Source: CBDUQN01 sp965369375
GTDB taxonomy: Bacteria; Krumholzibacteriota; Krumholzibacteriia; Krumholzibacteriales; Krumholzibacteriaceae
DNA length: 64,000 nt
Assembly (NCBI GenBank): GCA_965369375.1
Contig: CBDUQN010000001.1
Span: 71,430 to 135,429, forward strand
Direction of reading: 5' to 3'
Shown here in pieces: positions 34,782-42,560 of this stretch. How positions within the stretch are numbered: position 1 is the stretch's first letter; every line of letters starts with the position of its first letter. A model generated the notes under the pieces. It did not search any database. It was given only the letters and a program-made list of their open reading frames with translations, and was not told where the DNA came from. The translations under genes and the position numbers were made by a program.

Positions 34782-35636
34782 ATGAATCGCACGTTTTTCA
34801 GCGTTCGTGCATATCGTCTTTTAGCGTTCCTGGCAATCTTCATCTCGATTTGCGCTATGACCCCGGCGATCGGCGCGGAAAAGAAAGTGAAACTCTCCTT
34901 TGCCATGCCGGAGGGTGAGGTTTTGCATTACAAATCGTCGCTCACGAACGAACGGAATATAATGGGGACGGATATCACGATAACACAATCAGCGGAGGTC
35001 GATCTCTCGCTGGCGGAGAGGCTCGAGAACGGCAATTCGGTTGTTACCTTCACGTTCAATAAGTTGAAGGCGAGCCGGATGGTAGACGATGAGCTCGATG
35101 CAGCCGATCCTCCGATAGATCTCAACGGCAAGACAGTGAGGGCGGTCGTTACACCGAGGGGTGAGGTCGAAACGGTCGAAGCCGGCGGCTATATTCCCGG
35201 ATTGAAAAACATTTCGCAGCTCGAAGAGATCATTAGCATGTGGTTCATAGATCTTCCAGATTCGGTCGTGGAAGTCAAGGGGAGATGGAAGAAGAGCTAT
35301 GTCGAACCGAGCGAGGAGAAGGGAGCCCCTCCGTTGTTCGAGGCTGAAATCGAATATGTCCTGAAAAAGATAGAGGAAAAGAAAGGCAGGCAGATAGCGG
35401 TTATCGAGGGGAAGGGTACGGGAAAGATCGTTCGATCGGTCGGTGTGGGAAGGCTGGAAGCAAAGATCAAGATATCGGTCAAAGCGAAAGTGGCGGTCGA
35501 CGGCGGATATGCCATAGAGAGCAAGCTCGAGTATGCGACAAAGGGTAAGCTGATAACGGATGATTCACTGACGGGGGGAGAGAAGGAGTCGGACATCGCC
35601 GATACCCAGTACTTTGAATGCAAGCTCAAGAACTAG
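34782..35636 (+). CDS. exported protein of unknown function
   Basis: A 284-residue protein with a signal peptide (AFLAIFISICAMTPAIGA). The mature protein is beta-rich and charged, with paired strands ending at KKVKLSFAMPEGEVLHYKSSLTNE and a later VKAKVAVDGGYAIESKLEYATKGKL. It resembles the DUF6263-type family of secreted proteins of FCB-like bacteria, but this is a weak similarity by eye. The ATG follows AAAGGAGG. It is directly upstream (13 bp) of tatC and shares its promoter. No catalytic motif seen. Confidence 0.6.
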   Translation: MNRTFFSVRAYRLLAFLAIFISICAMTPAIGAEKKVKLSFAMPEGEVLHYKSSLTNERNIMGTDITITQSAEVDLSLAERLENGNSVVTFTFNKLKASRMVDDELDAADPPIDLNGKTVRAVVTPRGEVETVEAGGYIPGLKNISQLEEIISMWFIDLPDSVVEVKGRWKKSYVEPSEEKGAPPLFEAEIEYVLKKIEEKKGRQIAVIEGKGTGKIVRSVGVGRLEAKIKISVKAKVAVDGGYAIESKLEYATKGKLITDDSLTGGEKESDIADTQYFECKLKN

Positions 35637-35648
35637 CGGGGTGGGACG

Positions 35649-36413
35649 GTGCCGGAGGAACGGGAAGAAGAACTCCAAACGATGGGTTTCCTCGATCATC
35701 TCGAGGAACTGAGATCGGCGCTTATCTGGTCGCTCGTAGCCTGTGTCTCGACATCGATTGTCATCTGGTTCTTCTCCAGGCATGTACTCGATTTCCTGCT
35801 CGAGACGATCCCCGTAGAGAGTCTCTACTTTCACGCGCCGACCGAGGCGTTCATGATACGCCTCAAACTCAGTTTTATACTCGGCTTTTTCGTATCGTTC
35901 CCATACATACTCTTCCGGGTCTGGGCCTTTGTCGCTCCGGGCCTCTTTGAACGGGAAAAGAGGGCGGTTGTTCCTCTCATCTTTTCATCAACCGTTCTCT
36001 TCTACACCGGTGTCGTATTCGCATACTGGATAATGATTCCCATCGTGCTCGATTTCCTGATAAAATTCGGCACCGATTTGCTCTCGCCGCTCATTTCGGT
36101 GGGCAAGTATTTCGGATTCGTGGCGAGGCTCTGTTTCGCCTTCGGTCTCGTCTTTCAGTTGCCGCTCGTCATTGTTTTTCTCACCTCGATGGGATTGATC
36201 TCCCCCCGGGCGCTGCTTCGGCAATGGCGATGGGCTATGATCATCATTTTCGTGGCCGCGGCCGTCCTCACGCCGCCCGATCCCGCATCCCAGTTGCTCA
36301 TGGCATTGCCGCTTGTTTTTCTTTTCATCATCAGCGTCATAATCTCGATCGTGATCGAGAAGCGAAGAAAGAAAGAAGAAAAGGAGGAAAAAGATGAAGA
36401 AGAGGAGGAGTGA
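35649..36413 (+). CDS. tatC: Sec-independent protein translocase TatC
   Basis: A 254-residue TatC with six membrane spans. The conserved N-terminal GFLDHLEELRSALIWSL, the periplasmic ESLYFHAPTEAFMIRLKLSFILGFFVSFPYILFRVWAFVAPGLFEREKR block, and FAYWIMIPIVLDFLIKF are diagnostic. The C-terminus extends into a charged tail of Lys and Glu (EKRRKKEEKEEKDEEEEE), longer than usual. It starts with GTG; an in-frame ATG at 35682 just before GFLDHLEEL is an alternative. No tatA/B gene is in the window. Confidence 0.93.
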   Translation: MPEEREEELQTMGFLDHLEELRSALIWSLVACVSTSIVIWFFSRHVLDFLLETIPVESLYFHAPTEAFMIRLKLSFILGFFVSFPYILFRVWAFVAPGLFEREKRAVVPLIFSSTVLFYTGVVFAYWIMIPIVLDFLIKFGTDLLSPLISVGKYFGFVARLCFAFGLVFQLPLVIVFLTSMGLISPRALLRQWRWAMIIIFVAAAVLTPPDPASQLLMALPLVFLFIISVIISIVIEKRRKKEEKEEKDEEEEE

Positions 36414-36511
36414 CGGTCCTCGAATCCATCAACTCGATATATAATAATCAAATGGACTATCCCCCGGCTCCCGATGCCCTTGACAGCGTTGTATTTGAAT
36501 GATACTTTTAA

Positions 36512-36640
36512 AAGCGCGCAAATGAGCTGAAATGCAGGTATGTGCAATTCGCGGGAGCGGCGCGATTCTCGGCGGAGACGAAAACGGATATCGCGACGAT
36601 CACCGATTATGTGATGGCGAGAGTCGATCCGTTCTCCTGA
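36512..36640 (+). pseudogene. possible gene remnant or short orphan coding stretch
   Basis: A 43-codon frame open from a TAA to a TGA encodes a peptide with protein-like composition (YVQFAGAARFSAETKTDI, then TITDYVMARVDPFS) but lacks an ATG. It lies in the 298-bp gap between tatC and the radical SAM gene. A GTG within it could start a 32-residue peptide, but no ribosome site is seen. It looks like the 3' end of a lost gene. The rest of the gap holds nothing recognisable. Confidence 0.25.
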
Positions 36641-36711
36641 AGGGAAAACGGCGCATGGATCCCGGGCGCGAGGCGTCCACGCGGCGCGCGATTATCATAG
36701 AGAGGGGTTGA

Positions 36712-37704
36712 GTGACGGAAAAAGAGGCTCTCTACTACGAGAAGATAAAAGGGGACAAGGTGCGATGTCGCCTCTGTCCCCATTTGTGTGGCATCGATGA
36801 GGGGACGAAAGGGAAGTGCCGCCTCCGGGAGAACGTCAAGGGCACACTCTATGCGCGTTCGTACGGTAGAACGGTAACCGCGAACATTGATCCGATAGAG
36901 AAGAAACCGTTGTATCATTTCATGCCGGGAAGCCTGATTCTCTCGATCGGCCCCAACGGCTGTACGCTCGCATGCGATCACTGTCAGAACTGGAACATCG
37001 CGCAGGAATCTGCGCCGACACGTTACATCGATCCGCAGGAGCTCGCGGCGATGGCGGCGAGAGGGGAGTCGATCGGCGTCGCCTTCACGTACACCGAGCC
37101 GCTTCTCTGGTTCGAATACATACGGGATGCCGCACCGATACTTGGGGCAAGGGGGCTCAAGAGTGTGCTCGTTACGAACGGATATCTCAATGAGGATCCG
37201 GCACGCGAGATCGCCTCGCTCGTGGACGGTATGAACATCGACCTGAAGAGCGTGCGCGATGAGTTTTACAAGGAGTGGTGCGGCGGGAGGGTCGAGCCGG
37301 TAAAGCGGTTTATCGAGATCGCGGCCGCAGCCACACATGTCGAAGTGACCAACCTCGTCATACCCGGCCTCAACGATTCCCCCGAAGACATCGGGGATCT
37401 GGTCGATTGGCTTGCGGGGATCTCGAGTGACATTCCTATTCATTTCTCGCGCTTCTTTCCGCATTTCAGAATGGAAGATCGGCCGCCGACTCCGAGAGAG
37501 ACGCTCGAAATGGCTTGCGAGATAGCGAGAAAAAAACTGGATTACGTATATATCGGGAATATATTCATTGAGGGCACGGAGGACACGTACTGCACGGAGT
37601 GCGGTGAGGCGGTGATACGGCGCTCGGGGTATTCGACACACATAGATGGGCCGGGCGGGATCTGTCCCCGGTGCGATACTCAGGTAAAGGGGGTTTGGAC
37701 GTAA
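36712..37704 (+). CDS. amrS: AmmeMemoRadiSam system radical SAM enzyme
   Basis: A 330-residue radical SAM protein. The N-terminal zinc/Fe-like CRLCPHLCGIDEGTKGKCRLRENV (~18-42) is followed by the radical SAM CxxxCxxC in NGCTLACDHCQNWNIAQ (~83-98), then FTYTEPLLWFEY (~124) and NLVIPGLNDSPEDI (~215); the C-terminus has a further zinc ribbon (CTECG...CPRCDTQ). These features match the AmmeMemoRadiSam/PflA-like subfamily usually encoded with Memo and AMMECR1 genes, which are not in the window. Its target is unknown. Start: GTG preceded by GAGAGGGG. It is followed, with no gap, by rsfS. Confidence 0.9.
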   Translation: MTEKEALYYEKIKGDKVRCRLCPHLCGIDEGTKGKCRLRENVKGTLYARSYGRTVTANIDPIEKKPLYHFMPGSLILSIGPNGCTLACDHCQNWNIAQESAPTRYIDPQELAAMAARGESIGVAFTYTEPLLWFEYIRDAAPILGARGLKSVLVTNGYLNEDPAREIASLVDGMNIDLKSVRDEFYKEWCGGRVEPVKRFIEIAAAATHVEVTNLVIPGLNDSPEDIGDLVDWLAGISSDIPIHFSRFFPHFRMEDRPPTPRETLEMACEIARKKLDYVYIGNIFIEGTEDTYCTECGEAVIRRSGYSTHIDGPGGICPRCDTQVKGVWT

Positions 37705-37705
37705 C

Positions 37706-38062
37706 TTGAAACGGCTTGCACCAAAAGCGCTCGCAAAGAGGATTATTAGATTTATCTGGAGCAAGAAAGCGGAAGACATAATCCTTCTCGATCTGAAAAA
37801 ACTCTCGAATGTGACGGATTACTTCGTCATCTGCTCGGTCGGGAGCGCTGTTCAGGCGAAGGTCGTCGCCGATGCGGTAATCGAGGGAATGAAGGTAAAG
37901 GATCTTGAATTCAGTATCGAGGGTTACGAGTCGGCACGCTGGATTTTGATAGACTGTTTTGAAGTTGTGCTGCATATTTTCCACCCGGAGATACGGGAAT
38001 TCTACGGGTTGGAACGGCTGTGGGGTGACGCGCCCCGAGAGGAGTATCCGGAAGGTGTTTGA
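37706..38062 (+). CDS. rsfS: ribosomal silencing factor RsfS
   Basis: A 118-residue RsfS/Iojap protein, which binds ribosomal protein uL14 and blocks subunit joining. Core motifs: AEDIILLDLKKLSNVTDYFVICSVGSAVQAKVVADAVIEGM (~21-61) and ARWILIDCFEVVLHIFHPEIREFYGLERLWGDAP (~75-110). The N-terminus is a basic extension read from a TTG 1 bp after the preceding stop; an internal start cannot be excluded. Its end overlaps the first in-frame start candidate of argS. Confidence 0.9.
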   Translation: MKRLAPKALAKRIIRFIWSKKAEDIILLDLKKLSNVTDYFVICSVGSAVQAKVVADAVIEGMKVKDLEFSIEGYESARWILIDCFEVVLHIFHPEIREFYGLERLWGDAPREEYPEGV

Positions 38063-39737
38063 TACGGGCAAGGAGAGCGTGAACGAGGTTTTCGCCCGCG
38101 AGAGGGTGACGAGCGCGATCGCCGAGGTGATGGCGCACATGGGGCTGGAGACGGGCGACATCCACCTGGAACGTCCGAACGATCCGGCTCATGGGGATCT
38201 GAGCTCCAACATCGCGCTCGTAACGGCCAAAGCAACAGGCAGAAATCCGAGGGAGCTTGCCGACGAGATAACCGGATCCCTGTCATTTGACCGCGAATTT
38301 ATAGACCGTGTAGAGGTCGCAGGCCCCGGATTCATTAATTTTTCCTTCTCGAAAGAGTATCTTCGCGACCAGATCGTCACGATCAACAGAATGGGGGGTT
38401 CTTACGGGTGTTCCGACATCGGATGCGGAAAGAAGCTGCAGGTGGAATTCGTTTCCGCCAATCCGACCGGTCCCCTCGTGGTCGTGGCCGCTCGTGCAGC
38501 GGCCGTCGGCGCGGCACTCGTCAATGTGCTTCGCAAAGTCGGGTACGAGGTAGAGGCCGAGTACTACATAAACGACGCGGGAAGCCAGGTTGCGAAGCTC
38601 GGGGCTTCGTTGCTCGCGAGGTTCAGGCAGAGTCAGGGTGAGGATGTCCCGTTTCCGGAGGATGGGTACCCGGGGGAGTATCTCGTGGGTATCGCCCGGC
38701 AGATTCCGGTCGATAAAGGCAGACAATGGCTCGAACTGGACGAAAAGGAGGCTGTAACCGCGTTCGGTAATTTCGCCATCGAAAAGATCGTTGCCCTGAT
38801 ACGTGACGACCTCGAGCATTTCGGTGTCCGGTTTGACGTGTTTTTCAGGGAATCGAGCCTCTACGGCGACGGTGGTGAGTTGGAGCAGGCGCTGGAGCTA
38901 TTGAAACAGCGAAATGTGGTTTTCGACGAAGAGGGAGCCCTCTGGTTCAAAGCAACCGCATTCGGGGACGAGAAGGATCGTGTGCTCGTGAGAAGCGACG
39001 GCTCGGCGACCTACTTCCTGGCCGACGCGGCATATCACCTCAACAAGCTGCGCCGGGGCTTTTCCCGGGTCATCGACATCTGGGGACCCGATCATCACGG
39101 TCACGTAAAACGGCTTCAGGCCGCTTCCACCGTGCTCGGCGCCGATGAGAACTGGCTAGAGGTTCTCATTGTGCAGTGGGTTCGTCTCGTCGAGGAGGGC
39201 AAGCAGGTCAGTATGTCGAAGCGCGGCGGTGAATTCGTCAGGCTGCGCGAGCTCGTGGACGATGTCGGCCCGGACGCGGCGAAATATTTCTTTCTGATGC
39301 GCAAAACGAATGCCCATCTCGATTTCAACCTGACACTCGCGAGAAAGGAATCGGACGAGAATCCCGTTTACTACGTGCAGTACGCCCATGCGAGAATAAG
39401 CAGCGTCATATCCTATGCCCGAGAACAGGGAGTCGATTTTCCCGGTGATACATCGTGTGTAGAGCTGCTCGGCGAACCGGAGGAGGTCGATCTCATTCGA
39501 AAACTCGTTGTCTTTCCGCAGCTCATCGAGGGCGCCGCCGTCATGATGGAGCCGCACCGCCTGTCCTCGTACGCGCAGCAGATCGCCGCTTCATTCCACC
39601 ATTTTTATCACATATGCCGAATAGTATCGAACGACCGGAAATTGAGTGAAGCGAGGTTGCTGCTTGCCGAAGCGACGAGGATCGTCCTCGCCGAAAGCTT
39701 GCGGATTCTCGGCGTGTCGGCTCCCGAGAGGATGTGA
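38055..39737 (+). CDS. argS: arginine--tRNA ligase
   Basis: A class I aminoacyl-tRNA synthetase of about 560 residues. It has the HxGH-type signature VSANPTGPL, then VVVAARAAAVG, the ArgS-specific FFRESSLYGDG, YLADAAYHL, WGPDHHGHVKR, a KMSKR-like MSKRGG (~400), and a C-terminal DALR anticodon-binding domain. The first conserved N-terminal block is NEVFARERVTSAIAEVM. The GTG at 38055 overlaps the rsfS stop by 8 bp; a GTG at 38079 (AAGGAG three bases upstream) is an alternative. An upstream extension in frame overlaps rsfS and is rejected. Confidence 0.93.
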   Translation: MFDTGKESVNEVFARERVTSAIAEVMAHMGLETGDIHLERPNDPAHGDLSSNIALVTAKATGRNPRELADEITGSLSFDREFIDRVEVAGPGFINFSFSKEYLRDQIVTINRMGGSYGCSDIGCGKKLQVEFVSANPTGPLVVVAARAAAVGAALVNVLRKVGYEVEAEYYINDAGSQVAKLGASLLARFRQSQGEDVPFPEDGYPGEYLVGIARQIPVDKGRQWLELDEKEAVTAFGNFAIEKIVALIRDDLEHFGVRFDVFFRESSLYGDGGELEQALELLKQRNVVFDEEGALWFKATAFGDEKDRVLVRSDGSATYFLADAAYHLNKLRRGFSRVIDIWGPDHHGHVKRLQAASTVLGADENWLEVLIVQWVRLVEEGKQVSMSKRGGEFVRLRELVDDVGPDAAKYFFLMRKTNAHLDFNLTLARKESDENPVYYVQYAHARISSVISYAREQGVDFPGDTSCVELLGEPEEVDLIRKLVVFPQLIEGAAVMMEPHRLSSYAQQIAASFHHFYHICRIVSNDRKLSEARLLLAEATRIVLAESLRILGVSAPERM

Positions 39738-39803
39738 GCGGGACTATATGAGAGACCCGAGTTTCTGCAGCGTTCAGATGATTGATGAGTCAGGAGGGAG
39801 ATC

Positions 39804-40709
39804 GTGAGTATTGTCGTTGTCGGCTCGGTCGCCTTTGATACGATCGAAACACCGAGGGGCACGGTCGAAAAGGCGATCGGCGGTTCTGCAACGTATTTTT
39901 CACTCGCTGCGAGTTACTTCTGTCCCGTTCAGCTCGTCGCCGTCGTCGGTGAAGATTTCGGTCAGGAGTACCGCGCGATTCTCCAGTCGAAGAATGTAGG
40001 ACTCGACGGTCTTTCCGTCGTTAAAGGAGGAAAAACATTCTTCTGGCATGGCCGTTACGGTGACGATCCGAACGAGCGGGAGAGTCTCGCAACGGAGCTC
40101 AACGTGTTCGAGGGATTCCGTCCCGAGCTTCCCGAATCGTTGCGCGGGGAGGAATACCTCTTCCTCGGAAATATCGATCCGGAGTTGCAGTTGAGCGTAC
40201 TGGAGCAGTTCGAAAAACCGGAATTCGTCGGGCTGGACACGATGAACTTCTGGATCGAGGGAAAGCCGCGTGAGCTCCGAAAGGTGCTCGAGAAAGTCGA
40301 TGCCCTCCTGATAAATGACGGGGAGGTGCGGCAACTGAGCAATGAGCCCAATCTCATCAAGGCAGCCGAAGCGATACTCGCGATGGGCCCCCGGGCGGTC
40401 GTCGTCAAGAAGGGCGAGCACGGGGCGTTTCTGCTGACCTCTGAATTCACCTTCTTCGCGCCGCCCTATCCGCTGAGGCGGGTTATCGATCCCACGGGAG
40501 CCGGCGACAGCTTCGCGGGAGGCTTTATGGGATTTCTGGCCGGGGCCGATGGCCGCGGCGATCTGAAGCTCAAGAAGGCCATGATATACGGCACCGTCAT
40601 GGCGAGTTACGCGTGCGAGAGATTTTCAGTGGAGAGACTCGAGGATCTCTCAGAGAAGGACATCGCCGGCCGGTTCGAGGAGCTCGTCGATCTTGTCGGT
40701 GTGGAATAA
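39804..40709 (+). CDS. PfkB-family sugar/nucleoside kinase
   Basis: A 301-residue ribokinase-like protein. It starts with VVGSVAFDTIETPRG, has GGSATYFSLAASYF (~25), and ends with the PfkB ATP-binding signature DPTGAGDSFAGGFMGFL (~228-244, with the catalytic Asp). The middle LGNIDPELQLSVLEQF and LLINDGEVRQLSNEP (~167) are of the type seen in adenosine/inosine or fructose kinases. The substrate is unassigned. Start: GTG after AGGAGGGAG. It is convergent with the radical SAM/SPASM operon end. Confidence 0.9.
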   Translation: MSIVVVGSVAFDTIETPRGTVEKAIGGSATYFSLAASYFCPVQLVAVVGEDFGQEYRAILQSKNVGLDGLSVVKGGKTFFWHGRYGDDPNERESLATELNVFEGFRPELPESLRGEEYLFLGNIDPELQLSVLEQFEKPEFVGLDTMNFWIEGKPRELRKVLEKVDALLINDGEVRQLSNEPNLIKAAEAILAMGPRAVVVKKGEHGAFLLTSEFTFFAPPYPLRRVIDPTGAGDSFAGGFMGFLAGADGRGDLKLKKAMIYGTVMASYACERFSVERLEDLSEKDIAGRFEELVDLVGVE

Positions 40710-40757
40710 TTGACAAAGAAAAAATCATGGTTCCTTCGCTGTTTGTCTAACTTCCTC

Positions 40758-42032
40758 TTATCCTGCCGAGGTTCTCGTGTGAGCGTCCCGGCGGGCCGTC
40801 CCAATCGATCCGGTCTCCTTTAAAGCTTCAGCAAGAGCCTTCCATCGCCGCCTCTCATCGTGTACCTCGGCCGGGCCCCGGATGAGATTCAGTGGATTGG
40901 GCTGGCTGGGAAAGCGATCACGGTATTTTAGGGCGACCAGATTGTATGCACAGCAGAAATCTGATACCCGGTCGGGGTCGCTGTTTTCCGGTATATGTCC
41001 AATGGAGACGGGGCATACAGAACAATGGGTGATATATGAGCATTCTCCGCACCGCCGGTACGAGGAGTACTTGTTCTCCTTATGGTGGAATAGTCCCGAT
41101 CGGCGAGCGGCCTCGGGGAAAGAAGCATACCGCTTCGGAAACTCCGGGTCGTCTATTCTGCCCATCCTCATTGTATCCAGGCGTCTCCGGAGGAATTGAG
41201 AATGGAACTGCTGGTAGGAGTTTGCAAAGACGGCGCAGCCGTAAGCCTGCCCATCCACGTCCACGGTCAGGCCCTCGCCCTTGACGACACCGCACATTGC
41301 GCGCGCCCTCGGGGTGCATGTCGAATTGTCATATTTATGGCGGAAGACCGGTAGCGGTAATTCACTCGTTCTTCGGCAGTGGTTGAGGCTGCTTTCTAAG
41401 ATTCGATCGAATTGAGCGTCGAGTTCTTCGATGTGTTCGTCTTGCCAAGTGGGGTTGGAAGTGATTGCCGGGAAGATCGATATCTTCTGGACGCCTTTTT
41501 CTAAGAAATAATCGACCGAGTCGGCGAGATGGATGATAGTGGGCGGAATCAGCGTAAGACTGATCGCGAGGTCCCTCCGAAAAAAGTCCTCGCGTTCCCG
41601 CCGCAAGCGGTCGAGTAGACGGTCGAGAATCTTGAAAGTGCCTTCTCCGCGATAATCCTGAGCATCGGAGATCCCGTCAAAGCTCAGCTGGGTGTTGAAG
41701 CGATGCTCGGCAAGAAAAGAGGCCACTTCCTCCGTGAGAAGAGTGCCGTTCGTGCTGATACTGTACTTCACCCGTTTGTCAGGGGGGCGGTTCTCCTCGA
41801 AGTATTCTACGGCCCGGCGGACACTCGAGAATTCCAGGAGGGGCTCTCCTCCCACAAAGGCCAGCTCTACCTCCCGATGATGGGAATCGAGAATGAGCTC
41901 GAGCGAGGCTCGAATAGTTTCCCAGGTCATATTTAGTGATTTCTTCGCATTCTGGTAACAATAGCTGCAGCGCAAATTGCACCGAGCGGTGAGCACCAGG
42001 CAGAGATGTCTTATTTGTCGAGGGCTGGTCAT
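40758..42032 (-). CDS. radical SAM/SPASM-domain peptide- or protein-modifying enzyme
   Basis: A 424-residue radical SAM enzyme. The cluster motif is CNLRCSYC (Cys 18, 22, 25), followed by GGEPLLEF (~62), the STNGTLLTEEV strand (~95), and QLSFDGISDAQDYRG. A C-terminal SPASM domain is clear: an early CTPRARAMCG with GQAYGCAVF, then RRCGECSYITHCSVCPVS (~345) and DFCCAYN (~377), enough Cys for two auxiliary [4Fe-4S] clusters. SPASM enzymes mature RiPPs and quinone cofactors or activate sulfatases; no sulfatase is in view. The upstream gene for a 111-residue Cys/Pro-rich protein and a Ser/Thr kinase share its strand and promoter. Confidence 0.9.
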   Translation of the reverse strand: MTSPRQIRHLCLVLTARCNLRCSYCYQNAKKSLNMTWETIRASLELILDSHHREVELAFVGGEPLLEFSSVRRAVEYFEENRPPDKRVKYSISTNGTLLTEEVASFLAEHRFNTQLSFDGISDAQDYRGEGTFKILDRLLDRLRREREDFFRRDLAISLTLIPPTIIHLADSVDYFLEKGVQKISIFPAITSNPTWQDEHIEELDAQFDRILESSLNHCRRTSELPLPVFRHKYDNSTCTPRARAMCGVVKGEGLTVDVDGQAYGCAVFANSYQQFHSQFLRRRLDTMRMGRIDDPEFPKRYASFPEAARRSGLFHHKENKYSSYRRCGECSYITHCSVCPVSIGHIPENSDPDRVSDFCCAYNLVALKYRDRFPSQPNPLNLIRGPAEVHDERRRWKALAEALKETGSIGTARRDAHTRTSAG

Positions 42033-42061
42033 AGCTTCTCACGATGGATTGGAGTTGGCAT
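42029..42061 (-). CDS. possible 10-residue leader ORF overlapping the radical SAM start
   Basis: An ATG at 42059-42061, nine bases after GGAG, encodes MPTPIHREKL and stops with a TGA that overlaps the radical SAM ATG (ATGA). This arrangement could couple translation. It is too short to be supported by composition, and could be chance. Confidence 0.3.
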   Translation of the reverse strand: MPTPIHREKL

Positions 42062-42175
42062 AATGATATACTCCGGCAGTATTCCTCCTCCCAAGCATGC
42101 GATTCCAGTTCGAGCTTACTCTCGGGATGAATCCCCGGTATGCTTCCGTCCTCGGGTATTTATACGTTCCGCCCC

Positions 42176-42198
42176 CCGCTCTTTAGAGGAGAGAGCGG
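42176..42198 (-). promoter_or_regulatory. intercistronic stem-loop
   Basis: CCGCTCT and AGAGCGG form a perfect 7-bp stem with a 9-nt loop, just after the 111-residue protein's stop and ~145 bp before the radical SAM start. There is no T-tract, so it is not a terminator by the usual rule. It could stabilise the upstream message or attenuate the downstream gene. Confidence 0.5.
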
Positions 42199-42201
42199 AA
42201 A

Positions 42202-42537
42202 TCATGGGTTAGGCTGATCCGATCTCGGCGGCAAGGTCATATTCTGATCCAGGCCTTCGATGATCACCCGAATGTCTGCCATCCACTTTTCGATCATGAG
42301 GAGCGTATCAAAGAAGTCCTGAATCGTGACGGGCCTGGTTACAGCCTTTAAAGGCAATTCACAATTTCCCAATAAACGGGGAGGATCTATAATGGGTATC
42401 GGAGCACATATCGGAGGGCATATTGCCACAACGGTCGTGCTCTTTTCGAGGGTCTTTAATAGCTCCACGGTGGAGTGGAGAGCCCCTTCAATGTCGCTCA
42501 CTTTCTGCTTCAAGCCGGCAATCGTTACGGTTGACAT
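42202..42537 (-). CDS. small Cys/Pro-rich protein of unknown function, candidate substrate of the radical SAM enzyme
   Basis: A 111-residue protein with no family I recognise. Layout: a helical N-terminal segment (MSTVTIAGLKQKVSDIEGAL, ~1-33), a proline- and cysteine-rich centre (AICPPICAPIPIIDPPRLLGNC, Cys 40, 44, 59), then a second helical segment (TIQDFFDTLLMIEKWMADIRVIIEGLD, ~71-97) and a polar proline-ending tail. There is no signal peptide. The ATG follows AAGGAGG with a 7-bp spacer, the strongest ribosome site in the operon, suggesting high expression. It lies between a membrane kinase (23 bp upstream) and a radical SAM/SPASM gene (169 bp downstream). As a substrate it would be unusual, with its Cys core in the centre. 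Confidence 0.75.
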   Translation of the reverse strand: MSTVTIAGLKQKVSDIEGALHSTVELLKTLEKSTTVVAICPPICAPIPIIDPPRLLGNCELPLKAVTRPVTIQDFFDTLLMIEKWMADIRVIIEGLDQNMTLPPRSDQPNP

Positions 42538-42560
42538 TTTCTTGCCTCCTTGCGTTAGGG

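Noticed and set aside
36607..37779. 390-codon minus-strand frame opposite the radical SAM gene
   Set aside because: The plus strand carries CxxxCxxC and zinc ribbon motifs; the reverse has no family features.
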